A stretch of 64,000 bases of DNA from JAEKLB01 sp050249235 (lineage in GTDB: Bacteria; Actinomycetota; Acidimicrobiia; Acidimicrobiales; CADCSY01): positions 23,933 to 87,932 of the forward strand of contig JBFWQW010000001.1 in the NCBI GenBank assembly GCA_050249235.1, given 5' to 3'. How positions within the stretch are numbered: position 1 is the first letter of the stretch; each line of letters begins with the position of its first letter. This document shows positions 49,998-63,670 of this stretch, piece by piece. The translations under genes and the position numbers were made by a program. The notes beneath the pieces are model-generated. The model had not been told where the DNA came from, did no database searches, and was given only the letters and a program-made list of their open reading frames with translations.

Positions 49998-51775
49998 GCC
50001 ACGCCCTCGCCCGGGCGGTAGTTGGCGACGACGCTGTCGACGGCGGTGCGGCCGTCGACGTAGGTGCGGGTGCGCTCGGTCCGGACCCTGGTGCAGCGCC
50101 CGTTCGGCGTCGCCGTCTGGCCGGTCTGCTCGCCCGAGGCGTAGCGGGTCGACCAGAGCGTCACCGTGATCGACGTCGACGTGTACTCGGTCCAGATCAG
50201 CACCCCGTGGGGCGTGGTGTTCTCGAGGACGAGGTCGGGCTTCGGGTACGAGAGCGTCGCCTCCCGCCCGTAGGGGTAGCGGCTGATGTAGATCGAGTGG
50301 CTCTGGTACTCCTGGAAGTCGAGGCCGCCGAAGAAGGCGGCGTTGAAGAGCGTCGTCGCGAACTGCGAGATCCCGCCCCCGACGCTCGACGTGAACACGC
50401 CGTTCTGAATCACCCCGCCCGTCACGAAGCCGCCGTCGGCCGTGCGCCGGCCGACGAACTCGTTCACCGAGAAGGTGGCGCCCGGCTCGATCACCTGGCC
50501 CCGCACGAGGTCGGCGATCCGGTGGATGTTGACCACGCGGGACTCGCCGGCGGCGTGCCTGGTGGTGAACTCGCCGATCTTCTCGACGATGCCGAGGCGG
50601 GTCAGCTCGTCGTTGGTCCGGTCGGGCTCGCGGACGGTGAGGGGGAGCTCGACCGGCTGGTCCGGGCGGGATCCCATGGCGTCGAAGAGGACCGTCGCCA
50701 CCTCGGGCCCGCAGCAGCGGGTGCCGGGTGTCCCGGGCACGAGCACCGGCCTGTCGTCGCGGATCTCGAGGGTGGCGTCGCCGGCCGGTGCCCCGACGTC
50801 GCCCAGCGCCTTCACCAGGTCGTCGACGAGGTGGTCGCCCGACAGCTCGAGGGCCAGCCGCCCGGCGTCGTCGACGTGGGTGGTGATCCACCCCTGCTGC
50901 GTCTCCACCGGGATGCTGGCCACGACGTCGCCCACCCGGACGTCGAGCGGTGCCGCCGTCAGGCGGCGGGCGTCGACGAGCAGGGCGGCGGCGGCCTCGT
51001 CGTCGAAGCGGGGCGGGAGGGTGGCAGGGGCGACGCGGACGTCGATGCGGCGCCGGCCGGTCTCGGCCGCGGCGGCGATGGCGTCGGCGACGTCGCCGGG
51101 TCGCAGCCCCCGACCGTCGACGCCCTCGGTGGCCACGAGCGCCCCAGAGCGGACGGTCACGGTCGGCTCCAGGGGCTCGAGCCGGCCGGTCGGGTCGCCG
51201 GCGGCCACCACCTCGGCGAGGGCCTCGCGGTCCAGCTCGACCACCACGGGCACCTTGGCCGGCGACACCGTTCGCCAGAGCCACGTCACCGGGCGCAGCA
51301 GGCCGGGGCCGTCCCGGCCGGACTCGAGCGCGGCGGCGGTGACCTCCTCCCGGTCCACGACGAGGTGGATCGCCAGCGGGTCGATGTCGAGGTCGCCGTC
51401 GGCCGTGGCCACGGTCACCGGCCGCTCGAGGAGGTCGGCGGCCAGCCGGTCGACCACCGTGCCGACCTCGGCCGCCGACATGCCGCCGATGTCGACACCG
51501 GCCAGCTCGACGTTGCCGACGACCCGGCCGTCCTCGGAGCGCCCGAAGATCAGCCAGCCGACGACGAGCAGGAAGAGGACCAGCAGCGGGGCTCCCGCCA
51601 CCAGCGCGAGCCGCCGATGCATCGGCCCGAGCCTCGCAGACGGCGCCGAGGTGTCCAGATCGGTGGCGTTGCTCCCCGCGGTGGGTCCGATGGCGGCGGT
51701 GGGTCCGGTCGCCTCGGCGGGGTCGGTCGGGCGCTCGTCGCGCCCGCGGTCGGAGGGATCGTCGGGGGTGGTCAT
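49991..51775 (-). CDS. VanW-family cell-envelope protein
   Basis: A 594-residue protein with an acidic disordered N-terminus, a membrane anchor (about 54-75, LALVAGAPLLVLFLLVVGWLIF), two peptidoglycan-binding-like (PG_binding_4) regions, and a C-terminal VanW domain (VVNIHRIADLVRGQVIEPGATFSVNEFVGRRTADGGF; GGGISQFATTLFNAAFFGGLDFQEYQSHS; REATLSYPKPDLVLENTT). VanW proteins are associated with glycopeptide-resistance clusters and general envelope function; the activity is unknown. The last residues carry cysteines. It is followed by the reductase gene with overlap. Confidence 0.92.
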   Translation of the reverse strand: MTTPDDPSDRGRDERPTDPAEATGPTAAIGPTAGSNATDLDTSAPSARLGPMHRRLALVAGAPLLVLFLLVVGWLIFGRSEDGRVVGNVELAGVDIGGMSAAEVGTVVDRLAADLLERPVTVATADGDLDIDPLAIHLVVDREEVTAAALESGRDGPGLLRPVTWLWRTVSPAKVPVVVELDREALAEVVAAGDPTGRLEPLEPTVTVRSGALVATEGVDGRGLRPGDVADAIAAAAETGRRRIDVRVAPATLPPRFDDEAAAALLVDARRLTAAPLDVRVGDVVASIPVETQQGWITTHVDDAGRLALELSGDHLVDDLVKALGDVGAPAGDATLEIRDDRPVLVPGTPGTRCCGPEVATVLFDAMGSRPDQPVELPLTVREPDRTNDELTRLGIVEKIGEFTTRHAAGESRVVNIHRIADLVRGQVIEPGATFSVNEFVGRRTADGGFVTGGVIQNGVFTSSVGGGISQFATTLFNAAFFGGLDFQEYQSHSIYISRYPYGREATLSYPKPDLVLENTTPHGVLIWTEYTSTSITVTLWSTRYASGEQTGQTATPNGRCTRVRTERTRTYVDGRTAVDSVVANYRPGEGVAC

Positions 51776-51825
51776 GGCGGTGGGGGATGGGGAGGCGTGG
51801 CGTGGGGAACGTCGGGGCGGGCTGG

Positions 51826-52485
51826 TCAGAAGAGCCGGAGCGTGGCCGGCTCGGCGCCGCGGAGGGCGTCGTAGTCGATCTCGACGCACGTGATGCCGCG
51901 GTCGGCGGCCAGCACCCGGGCCTGGGGCTTCACCTGCTGGGCCGCGACGATGCCCCGCACGGGGCGGAGGCGGCCGTCGAGGTCGAGGCGGGCGAGGTAG
52001 CGGGTGAGCTGCTCGACGCCGTCGATGTCGCCGACCCGCTTCACCTCCACGGCGACGGCGCACCCGGACGCGTCACGGCACAGCAGGTCGACCGGGCCGA
52101 TGCCGGTCGGGTACTCCCGCCGCACGAGCACCATGCCGGGCTCGAGGGCGGTGGGGTCGGCGGCCAGCAGCACCTGGAGCTGGGCCTCGACGCCGTCCTT
52201 CTGCAGCCCGGGGTCGATGCCCAGCTCGTGGTCGAGGTCGGCGTGGATGGCATCGATGGTGATCGTGAGCCGCTCGCCCTTCGGTGTGGAGACGGTCCAC
52301 CGGGTGGGCTCCTCCACGAGCCGGCAGGGCGCCGACATCCAGTTCAGGGGCTTGTACGCGCGGTCGTCGGCGTGGATCGAGATCGAGCCGTCGGCCTTCA
52401 CCATCAGCAGCCGGGTGGCCATCGGGAGGTGGGCGGTGAGCCGGCCCTCGTAGTCGACCGAGCAGGTGGCGATCACCAGTCGCAT
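51826..52485 (-). CDS. nucS: Mismatch-specific endonuclease NucS/EndoMS
   Basis: NucS cleaves both strands at mismatches and replaces MutS/MutL in actinobacteria. The 219-residue protein has the N-terminal dimerisation domain (MRLVIATCSVDYEGRLTAHLPMATRLLMVKADGSISIH), catalytic residues E100, D133 (GPVDLLCRD) and E147/K149 (VAVEVKR), and ends in LRLF, which may be a clamp-binding tail. It starts ten bases after the neighbouring cysQ stop; a TAGCGA box could be a weak promoter. Confidence 0.96.
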   Translation of the reverse strand: MRLVIATCSVDYEGRLTAHLPMATRLLMVKADGSISIHADDRAYKPLNWMSAPCRLVEEPTRWTVSTPKGERLTITIDAIHADLDHELGIDPGLQKDGVEAQLQVLLAADPTALEPGMVLVRREYPTGIGPVDLLCRDASGCAVAVEVKRVGDIDGVEQLTRYLARLDLDGRLRPVRGIVAAQQVKPQARVLAADRGITCVEIDYDALRGAEPATLRLF

Positions 52486-52495
52486 GGCGCCGTCG

Positions 52496-53248
52496 CTACC
52501 ACGCCCGGTCGATGGCGTCGAGACAGGCCTCGGCCAGCTCCGGCCGGCAGACGAGGAGGTCGGGCAGCCAGGGGTCGGCCCGGTTGTAGACCAGCGGGGC
52601 GCCGTCGGCGCGCGAGACGTGGAGCCCGGCGGCCGCGGCGACGGCGGCCGGCGCCGCCGAGTCCCACTCGTACATGCCGCCCACGTGGAGATAGGCGTCG
52701 GTCTGGCCGGCCACCACGGTCATGGCCTTGGCGCCGGCCGAGCCGAGCGACACCAGCTGGGCGCCGATGGCCTCGGCCATGCGCACGGTGACCATGGGCA
52801 CCCGGTAGCGGGTGGTGACGACGAGCAGCGGGCGGTCGTCCGGCTTCGGCGGCACCGCCGGTGGATCGTCGGTCGCGTAGACGACGCCCATGGCGGGCAG
52901 CGCCACCGCGCCGGCGGTGAGGGTGCCGCCCTCGGCCAGGGCCACGTGCACGGCCCAGTCAGGCCGGCCCGGCTCGCCGAACTCCCGCGTGCCGTCGAGG
53001 GGGTCGACCACCCACACCCGGTCGCGGTGGAGCCGGCGGCCGTCGTCGTAACCCTCCTCGGAGAGGATCCCGTCGTCCGGCCTGGCGTCGCCCAGCATCG
53101 CCATGAGGAGGTCGTGGGCGCCACGGTCGCCGGCGGCCCGCAAGCGGTCGGCCTGCATGCCCTGGCCGGCCCGGCGGAGCTCGATCAGCAGGTCACCGGC
53201 CCGCTCGGCCGACGCCCGGGCCAGCCGGTGGTCGTCGGTCGTGGGCAC
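52496..53248 (-). CDS. cysQ: 3'(2'),5'-bisphosphate nucleotidase, copy 1
   Basis: A 250-residue inositol-phosphatase-fold enzyme that dephosphorylates PAP produced by sulfate assimilation. Metal-site motifs are SEEGYDD, VWVVDPLDGTREFGEP and WDSAAPAAVAAAAGLHVSR. GTG 53248 has TACCGT seven bases upstream on this strand. It is a tandem paralogue of the gene at 53302-54051; DDHRLAR near the N-terminus, VVDPLDGT, GVVYATDDPP and LVCRPEL are shared. Confidence 0.92.
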   Translation of the reverse strand: MPTTDDHRLARASAERAGDLLIELRRAGQGMQADRLRAAGDRGAHDLLMAMLGDARPDDGILSEEGYDDGRRLHRDRVWVVDPLDGTREFGEPGRPDWAVHVALAEGGTLTAGAVALPAMGVVYATDDPPAVPPKPDDRPLLVVTTRYRVPMVTVRMAEAIGAQLVSLGSAGAKAMTVVAGQTDAYLHVGGMYEWDSAAPAAVAAAAGLHVSRADGAPLVYNRADPWLPDLLVCRPELAEACLDAIDRAW

Positions 53249-53301
53249 TCGGGCGACGGTAGCGGTCACCCGCGGTGGCCGGGCGCGGGCCGCCGGAGCC
53301 G

Positions 53302-54051
53302 TCAGACCGCGGCCAGGCAGGCGGCGGCGAGCTCGGGCCGGCACACGAGCAGGTCGGGCAGGGCCGGGTCGGGCCCGTTGTAGACGAGCGGGGAGCCGTC
53401 GAGCCGGGACACGTGCAGGCCGGCCGCGGCCGCCACGGCGACCGGTGCGGCCGAGTCCCACTGGTACTGGCCGCCGGCGTGGGCGTAGACGTCGGCATCG
53501 CCCCGCACCACCGCCATCGCCTTGGCGCCGGCCGAGCCGAGCAGCACCACCTCGGCCCCGAGGGCGGCCGCGATCCGCGCCGTCTCCGGCGGCCGGCGGG
53601 TGCGGCTGGTCACGACCCGCAGCCAGCCCGAGCGGGGCGGGACGGTGGGAGGATCGTCGGTGGCGTAGACGACGCCGAGCGCCGGGAGCGCGACGGCGCC
53701 GACCGAGGCGATCCCGCCGACGACGAGGGCGACGTGCACGGCCCAGTCCGCCCGGCCGGGCTCGCCGAACTCCCGGGTGCCGTCGAGGGGGTCGATGATC
53801 CAGACCCGGTCGGCGTCGAGGCGGCCGAGGTCGTCGGCGGCCTCCTCCGAGAAGACGGTGTCGCCCGGTCGGGCCGCGGCGAGGCGCTCGGCGAGCTGCA
53901 CGTGCGCCCGGCGGTCGCCCGCGGCCCGGAGCTCGTCGGCCGAGCGGCCTCCCTCGGCCCGCAGGGCCAGCAGCAGCGCGCCTGCGCCGGCGGCCAGCTC
54001 CCGGGCGAGTCGGTGGTCGTCCCCGGTGGGGCTGGCGGCAAATGACGACAA
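53302..54051 (-). CDS. cysQ: 3'(2'),5'-bisphosphate nucleotidase, copy 2
   Basis: A 249-residue paralogue of the next gene downstream, with SEEAADD, VWIIDPLDGTREFGEP and YQWDSAAPVAVAAAAGLHVSR. It would hydrolyse PAP or PAPS. ATG 54051 lies 11 bases after TACATT (54068-54063 on this strand), and it is divergent from cysD. Two adjacent copies are unusual; different substrate preference (PAP, PAPS or inositol phosphates) is possible but unseen. Confidence 0.92.
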   Translation of the reverse strand: MSSFAASPTGDDHRLARELAAGAGALLLALRAEGGRSADELRAAGDRRAHVQLAERLAAARPGDTVFSEEAADDLGRLDADRVWIIDPLDGTREFGEPGRADWAVHVALVVGGIASVGAVALPALGVVYATDDPPTVPPRSGWLRVVTSRTRRPPETARIAAALGAEVVLLGSAGAKAMAVVRGDADVYAHAGGQYQWDSAAPVAVAAAAGLHVSRLDGSPLVYNGPDPALPDLLVCRPELAAACLAAV

Positions 54052-54062
54052 GATCGGTCAGG

Positions 54063-54072
54063 AATGTAGCCT
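54063..54072. promoter_or_regulatory. Overlapping divergent -10 boxes of cysQ and cysD
   Basis: The minus-strand -10 TACATT (54068-54063) and the plus-strand -10 TAGCCT (54067-54072) share two bases. Polymerases for the two directions cannot bind at the same time. The cysD mRNA would have a leader of about 15 bases, while cysQ is near-leaderless. Confidence 0.5.
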
Positions 54073-54094
54073 GGTGGGTCGTGGGTGATGAAGC

Positions 54095-55021
54095 ATGACC
54101 GGGGCCGCCGTCCAGCACCACTACGAGCTCGGCCACCTGCAGGCGCTCGAGGCCGAGTCGATCCACGTGATCCGCGAGGTCGCCGCCAGCATGGAGCGCC
54201 CCGTCCTCCTGTTCTCCGGCGGCAAGGACTCGATCGTCATGCTCCGGCTGGCCGAGAAGGCGTTCTGGCCGGCCCGCATCCCCTTCCCGGTGATGCACGT
54301 CGACACGGGCCACAACTTCCCCGAGGTCATCGCCTACCGCGACCGCACCGTCGAGCGGCTCGGCCTGCAGCTGGTCGTGGCGTCCGTGCAGGACGACATC
54401 GACGCCGGCCGGGTGCACGAGGAGACGGGTCCCCGCGCCAGCCGCAACCGGCTCCAGACCACGACGCTGCTGCGCGGGATCGCGGAGGGCGGCTTCGACG
54501 CCGTGTTCGGCGGGGCCCGGCGCGACGAGGAGAAGGCCCGGGCCAAGGAGCGGGTGTTCAGCTTCCGCGACGAGTTCGGCCAGTGGGACCCCAAGAACCA
54601 GCGGCCCGAGCTCTGGAGCCTCTACAACGGCCGCCACCGCAAGGGCGAGCACATCCGGATCTTCCCCCTCTCGAACTGGACCGAGCTCGACATCTGGCAG
54701 TACATCGCCGACGAGGACATCGAGATCCCGGCGATCTACTACGCCCACCGCCGGCCCGTGGTCAGGCGGGACGGGATGCTGATGGCCGTGAACCAGTTCG
54801 TCCAGGTCGCCGAGGGCGAGGAGTGCACCGAGATGCTCGTGCGCTACCGGACCGTGGGCGACGCCACCTGCACGGCCGCGGTCGAGTCGGCGGCGTCGAA
54901 CGTCGAGCAGGTCATCCTCGAGGTGGCGGCCACCCGCATCACGGAGCGGGGCGCCACGCGTGCCGACGACCGGATCTCCGAGGCCGGCATGGAGGATCGC
55001 AAGAAGGAGGGCTACTTCTGA
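54095..55021 (+). CDS. cysD: Sulfate adenylyltransferase subunit 2
   Basis: CysD makes adenylyl sulfate from ATP and sulfate, driven by CysN GTP hydrolysis. The 308-residue protein has the PP-loop LFSGGKDSIVMLRLAEKAFWP, PVMHVDTGHNFPEVIAYRD, FGGARRDEEKARAKERVFSFRDEFGQWDPKNQRPE and FPLSNWTELDIWQYI. It is the first gene of cysD-cysN-(repeat)-cysC and overlaps cysN by CTGA. Confidence 0.97.
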   Translation: MTGAAVQHHYELGHLQALEAESIHVIREVAASMERPVLLFSGGKDSIVMLRLAEKAFWPARIPFPVMHVDTGHNFPEVIAYRDRTVERLGLQLVVASVQDDIDAGRVHEETGPRASRNRLQTTTLLRGIAEGGFDAVFGGARRDEEKARAKERVFSFRDEFGQWDPKNQRPELWSLYNGRHRKGEHIRIFPLSNWTELDIWQYIADEDIEIPAIYYAHRRPVVRRDGMLMAVNQFVQVAEGEECTEMLVRYRTVGDATCTAAVESAASNVEQVILEVAATRITERGATRADDRISEAGMEDRKKEGYF

Positions 55022-56259
55022 GCGAGATCCTCCGGTTCGCGACCGCGGGCAGCGTCGACGACGGCAAGTCGACGCTCATCGGGCGGCTGCTCTACGACTC
55101 CAAGGCCATCTTCGAGGACCAGCTCGAGGCGGTCGAGCGCACGTCCCGGCAGCGGGGCGAGGAGACCAACCTGGCCCTGCTCACCGACGGCCTGCGGGCC
55201 GAGCGCGAGCAGGGCATCACCATCGACGTCGCCTACCGCTACTTCGCCACGCCCAAGCGCAAGTTCGTCATCGCCGACACGCCCGGCCACGTCCAGTACA
55301 CCCGCAACATGGTCACCGGCGCGTCGACCGCCGACCTGGCCCTCGTGCTCGTCGACGCCCGCAACGGCATCGTCGAGCAGAGCCGCCGCCACGCCTTCCT
55401 CGCCACCCTGCTCCGCGTCCCCCACCTCGTCGTCTGCATCAACAAGATGGACCTGGTCGGCTACGACGAGGACCGCTTCGAGGAGATCAAGGCCGAGTTC
55501 CGCCAGTTCGCCACCAAACTCGACGTCGCCGACCTCACCTTCGTGCCGATCTCGGCCCTGCTCGGCGACAACGTCGTGCACCGTTCGGAGAACATGCCCT
55601 GGTACGAGGGCTCGTCGCTGCTGCACCACCTCGAAGAGGTGCACATCGCGTCCGACCGCAACCTCATCGACGTCCGCTTCCCGGTGCAGTACGTGATCAG
55701 GCCGCGCGATGACGCCCACCACGACTACCGGGGCTACGCCGGCCAGGTCGCCGGCGGCGTGCTGAAGGCCGGCGACGAGGTCGTCGTGCTTCCCTCGGGC
55801 TTCACCAGCCGCATCGAGGCCATCGAGACCATGGACGGCCCCATCGACGAGGCCTTCTCGCCGATGTCGGTCACGGTGCGCCTGGCCGACGACCTCGACG
55901 TGAGCCGGGGCGACATGATCTGCCGACCCCACAACCGGCCCCACGTCACCCAGGACGTCGAGCTCATGGTGTGCTGGCTGCACGAGCGGCCCCTCCAGGT
56001 CGGCGGCAAGTACGCCGTGCGCCACACCACCCGGGAGGCCCGCGCCCTCGTGCAGGGCCTCCAGTACCGCCTCGACGTCAACACCCTGCACCGCGACGAG
56101 TCGGCCAGCACCCTCGGGCTCAACGACATCGGCCGGATCTCGCTGCGCACCACCCAGCCGCTCTTCATCGACGAGTACCGCCGCAACCGGTCGACCGGCA
56201 GCCTGATCCTCATCGACGAGGCCACCAACGCCACCGTCGGCGCCGGCATGATCCTCTGA
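55018..56259 (+). CDS. cysN: Sulfate adenylyltransferase GTPase subunit
   Basis: A 413-residue EF-Tu-like GTPase: G1 AGSVDDGKSTL, G3 DTPGHVQYTRNM, G4 NKMD. It ends in the domain-3 region, so the CysC kinase domain found in many actinobacterial CysNC fusions is not part of it. No ATG, GTG or TTG is in frame near the conserved start RFATAGSVDDGKST. CTG 55018 overlaps the cysD stop (CTGA) and has a perfect AAGGAGG (55004-55010) seven bases upstream, so a CTG start is well supported. Confidence 0.95.
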   Translation: MSEILRFATAGSVDDGKSTLIGRLLYDSKAIFEDQLEAVERTSRQRGEETNLALLTDGLRAEREQGITIDVAYRYFATPKRKFVIADTPGHVQYTRNMVTGASTADLALVLVDARNGIVEQSRRHAFLATLLRVPHLVVCINKMDLVGYDEDRFEEIKAEFRQFATKLDVADLTFVPISALLGDNVVHRSENMPWYEGSSLLHHLEEVHIASDRNLIDVRFPVQYVIRPRDDAHHDYRGYAGQVAGGVLKAGDEVVVLPSGFTSRIEAIETMDGPIDEAFSPMSVTVRLADDLDVSRGDMICRPHNRPHVTQDVELMVCWLHERPLQVGGKYAVRHTTREARALVQGLQYRLDVNTLHRDESASTLGLNDIGRISLRTTQPLFIDEYRRNRSTGSLILIDEATNATVGAGMIL

Positions 56260-56260
56260 C

Positions 56261-56574
56261 ATGGCCTCGCTCCGCAGGCTGCGCTCGGCTGCTCCGCATA
56301 CCGCGGGTGAGAGGTGCTGCTCCGGCTGGCGCCTGCGCAGCGTTGCTGTGTCGATGGCCTCGCTCCGCGGGCTGCGCTCTGTGAGATGGCCTCGCTCCGC
56401 GGGCTGCGCTCTGTGAGATGGCCTCGCTCCGCGGGCTGCGCTCTGTGAGATGGCCTCGCTCCGCGGGCTGCGCTCTGTGAGATGGCCTCGCTCCGCGGGC
56501 TGCGCTCGGCTGCTCCGCATACCGCGGGTCCCTTGGGCTGCTCCGGCTGGCGCCTGCGCAGCGTTGCCGGGTTG
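56261..56574 (+). repeat. Repeat array filling the cysN-cysC gap
   Basis: A left 93-bp copy (56261-56353), four identical 32-bp units (56354-56385, 56386-56417, 56418-56449, 56450-56481) and a right 93-bp copy (56482-56574) add up to exactly 314 bases. The 93-bp copies differ at about ten positions. The first 26 bases of each 32-bp unit are also the first 26 of the right flank (one mismatch with the left), so the units look like truncated copies. Every unit begins ATGGC. No open frame of sense is visible. Confidence 0.95.
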
Positions 56575-56579
56575 ATGGC

Positions 56580-57200
56580 ATGACCGACGGCGCTTGGTCC
56601 CCCACCGGCGCGCCGGGGTCTGGGGACGTGGTCTGGCACGCCGGGCTGGTCTCGCCGGAGGCTCGGGCCGCGGCGCTGGGGCACCGGGGGGCGACGGTGT
56701 GGCTGACGGGGCTGTCGGGCTCGGGGAAGTCGACCGTCGCGGTGGAGCTCGAGCGGCGCCTGGTGGAGGCCGGTCGGCCCGCCTACGTGCTCGACGGAGA
56801 CAACCTCCGCCACGGGCTGAACCGCGACCTGGGCTTCGGCGACGACGACCGGGCCGAGAACGTGCGCCGGGTGGGGGAGGTGGCCCGCCTCCTCGCCGAC
56901 GCCGGCGTCGTGGCCCTCGTGCCGGTCATCAGCCCCTTCCGCTCGGGCCGGGAAGCGGTCCGCGCCGTGCACCAGGCGGCCGGCGTGCCCTTCCTCGAGG
57001 TCTTCGTCGACACCCCGCTCGACGAGTGCGAGCGCCGCGACCCGAAGGGCCTCTACGCCCGGGCCCGCGCCGGCGAGCTGTCCGGGATGACCGGCATCGA
57101 CAGCCCGTACGAGCCCCCCGAGGCACCAGAGCTGGTGCTGCGGCCCTCCGACGGCGGGCCGGTCGAGCAGGCGGCCCGCGTCGCCGACCTCCTCGTCTGA
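56580..57200 (+). CDS. cysC: Adenylylsulfate (APS) kinase
   Basis: CysC phosphorylates APS to PAPS. The 206-residue protein has Walker A GLSGSGKST (about residues 44-52), YVLDGDNLRHGLNRDLGF, DRAENVRRVGEVARLLADAG and VFVDTPLDECERRDPKGLY. An N-terminal extension (VVWHAGLVSPEARAAALGHRGATVWLTG) is typical. ATG 56580 follows directly after the repeat array. It completes the sulfate-activation set with cysD and cysN. Confidence 0.96.
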   Translation: MTDGAWSPTGAPGSGDVVWHAGLVSPEARAAALGHRGATVWLTGLSGSGKSTVAVELERRLVEAGRPAYVLDGDNLRHGLNRDLGFGDDDRAENVRRVGEVARLLADAGVVALVPVISPFRSGREAVRAVHQAAGVPFLEVFVDTPLDECERRDPKGLYARARAGELSGMTGIDSPYEPPEAPELVLRPSDGGPVEQAARVADLLV

Positions 57201-57234
57201 CCGTGCCGGGGCGGGGAGCGGCGCCGTGCCCGTG

Positions 57235-57258
57235 CCCGCGTCCGGCCAGGGACGCGGG
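57235..57258 (+). terminator. Hairpin after cysC
   Basis: CCCGCGTCC (57235-57243), a six-base loop, and GGACGCGGG (57250-57258) form a perfect nine-base stem 34 bases after the cysC stop. No T-run follows. Confidence 0.55.
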
Positions 57259-57386
57259 CGCGGGCGGACGGCCACCGCTCCCCCGCAGGGCCCGCGACCG
57301 GTGCGACGGCCGCGGGTGTGCTGCTACTGAGAGATAGCATCGGGTGCGGGGACCTGTCAACGGGTCCACCACCCCCGGATGGGGCA

Positions 57387-57677
57387 TCAGGCGGGGCGGG
57401 CGGCGCGGGGGGCGCGGAGGGTGTCGGCCTGGGGGGCGCCGTAGGGGTCGCCCAGGCCGGTGTAGCAGTCGTCGTGGTAGTGCTCGACCCTGTCCCAGCG
57501 GCCGTCGACGTAGACGTTGGCGATCACCTGCTGGCCCTGTTCCCGGGCCACGAACCGCACCCGCTCGCCGCAGCGGGTGCACAGGCTGAGGGTGCCCGGC
57601 TCGATGCGTCGCCGCACGGCCCGGGTGCCGGGGCCGGCGGTGACGGCCCCGGCGATCGGTGACGTGGTCGTGGCCAT
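57387..57677 (-). CDS. Small putative zinc-binding protein
   Basis: A 96-residue protein whose middle part LSLCTRCGERVRFVAREQGQQVIANVYVDGRWDRVEHYHDDCYTGLGDPYG has a CxxC pair (C33, C36) and a later HYHDDC, fitting a small zinc ribbon or knuckle. I recognise the type as a recurrent actinobacterial hypothetical but know no function. ATG 57677 is used; the longer upstream frame runs through the 75-bp repeats and is not supported. It is downstream of ettA on the same strand. Confidence 0.75.
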   Translation of the reverse strand: MATTTSPIAGAVTAGPGTRAVRRRIEPGTLSLCTRCGERVRFVAREQGQQVIANVYVDGRWDRVEHYHDDCYTGLGDPYGAPQADTLRAPRAARPA

Positions 57678-57794
57678 GAGAACACCATCGGCACGCCGGG
57701 CCCCCGACGTGAGCCTCCCGCCGGCGAAGCTGCGGACGGTGCAGCCGCATCTTGACGCGGCGCCCCTGGTCGGCGACCCTTTCCCGGCCAGGTC
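57678..57794. other. Short gap between the zinc-type gene and the 75-bp repeats
   Basis: Together with the repeats that follow, about 340 bases separate this gene from ettA. This part holds no recognisable gene. The minus-strand frames are open because the 75-bp period is a multiple of three. Confidence 0.4.
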
Positions 57795-58019
57795 GGGGTG
57801 CTTCCGCCGTGCACCCCGACCCGGCACTGCTCCGTGGCGGCGAGGGCGTCCCGACCGGGGATGGCAGCCGGGGTGCTTCCGCCGTGCACCCCGACCCGGC
57901 ACTGCTCCGTGGCGGCGAGGGCGTCCCGACCGGGGATGGCAGCCGGGGTGCTTCCGCCGTGCACCCCGACCCGGCACTGCTCCGTGGCGGCGAGGGCGTC
58001 CCGACCGGGGACGGCAGCC
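57795..58019 (+). repeat. Three tandem 75-bp repeats directly after ettA
   Basis: Units 57795-57869, 57870-57944 and 57945-58019 are identical except for one base near the end of the third. Each contains an eight-base stem (CGGGGTGC / GCACCCCG) with a nine-base loop, for example 57794-57801 and 57811-57818 in the first unit. The array stops one base before the ettA stop codon (58020-58022 on the minus strand) and may act as a triple transcript-end structure. Confidence 0.95.
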
Positions 58020-59714
<1,695 letters not shown>

Positions 59715-59722
59715 GTCTCCGG

Positions 59723-59747
59723 ACGGTACAAGGGCCACCGGTACCAT
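59723..59747. promoter_or_regulatory. Divergent promoters of ettA and kgd
   Basis: The minus-strand -10 TACCGT (59728-59723) and the plus-strand -10 TACCAT (59742-59747) are 13 bases apart. Each is eight bases from its start codon (GTG 59714 and ATG 59756). Confidence 0.55.
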
Positions 59748-59755
59748 CGGCACCG

Positions 59756-63478
<3,723 letters not shown>

Positions 63479-63670
63479 GGTCCGAGCCGTCCGGGTTGGC
63501 TCACCGACCGGGTCGTTCGGGGCAACGGGAGCCCACGCCGTGCCGATCGTCCCACCGAACGAACGCCATGGGGCACATGGGCTTCTCGTTCCGACGGCGC
63601 GACGTCGGCTCGGATGTCGTTCGACCGTGGCACGCGTTCGCGCCGGTAGCTGCTTGACTCTCGTCCCGAC

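Noticed and set aside
56354..56481. Four identical 32-bp direct repeats as a CRISPR array
   Set aside because: The units are contiguous with no spacers, and no cas genes are present; it is a tandem repeat.
57387..57977. A longer zinc-type protein with three 25-residue repeats
   Set aside because: The added N-terminal part is translation of the 75-bp DNA repeats, which are open only because 75 is a multiple of three; ATG 57677 gives the conserved protein.
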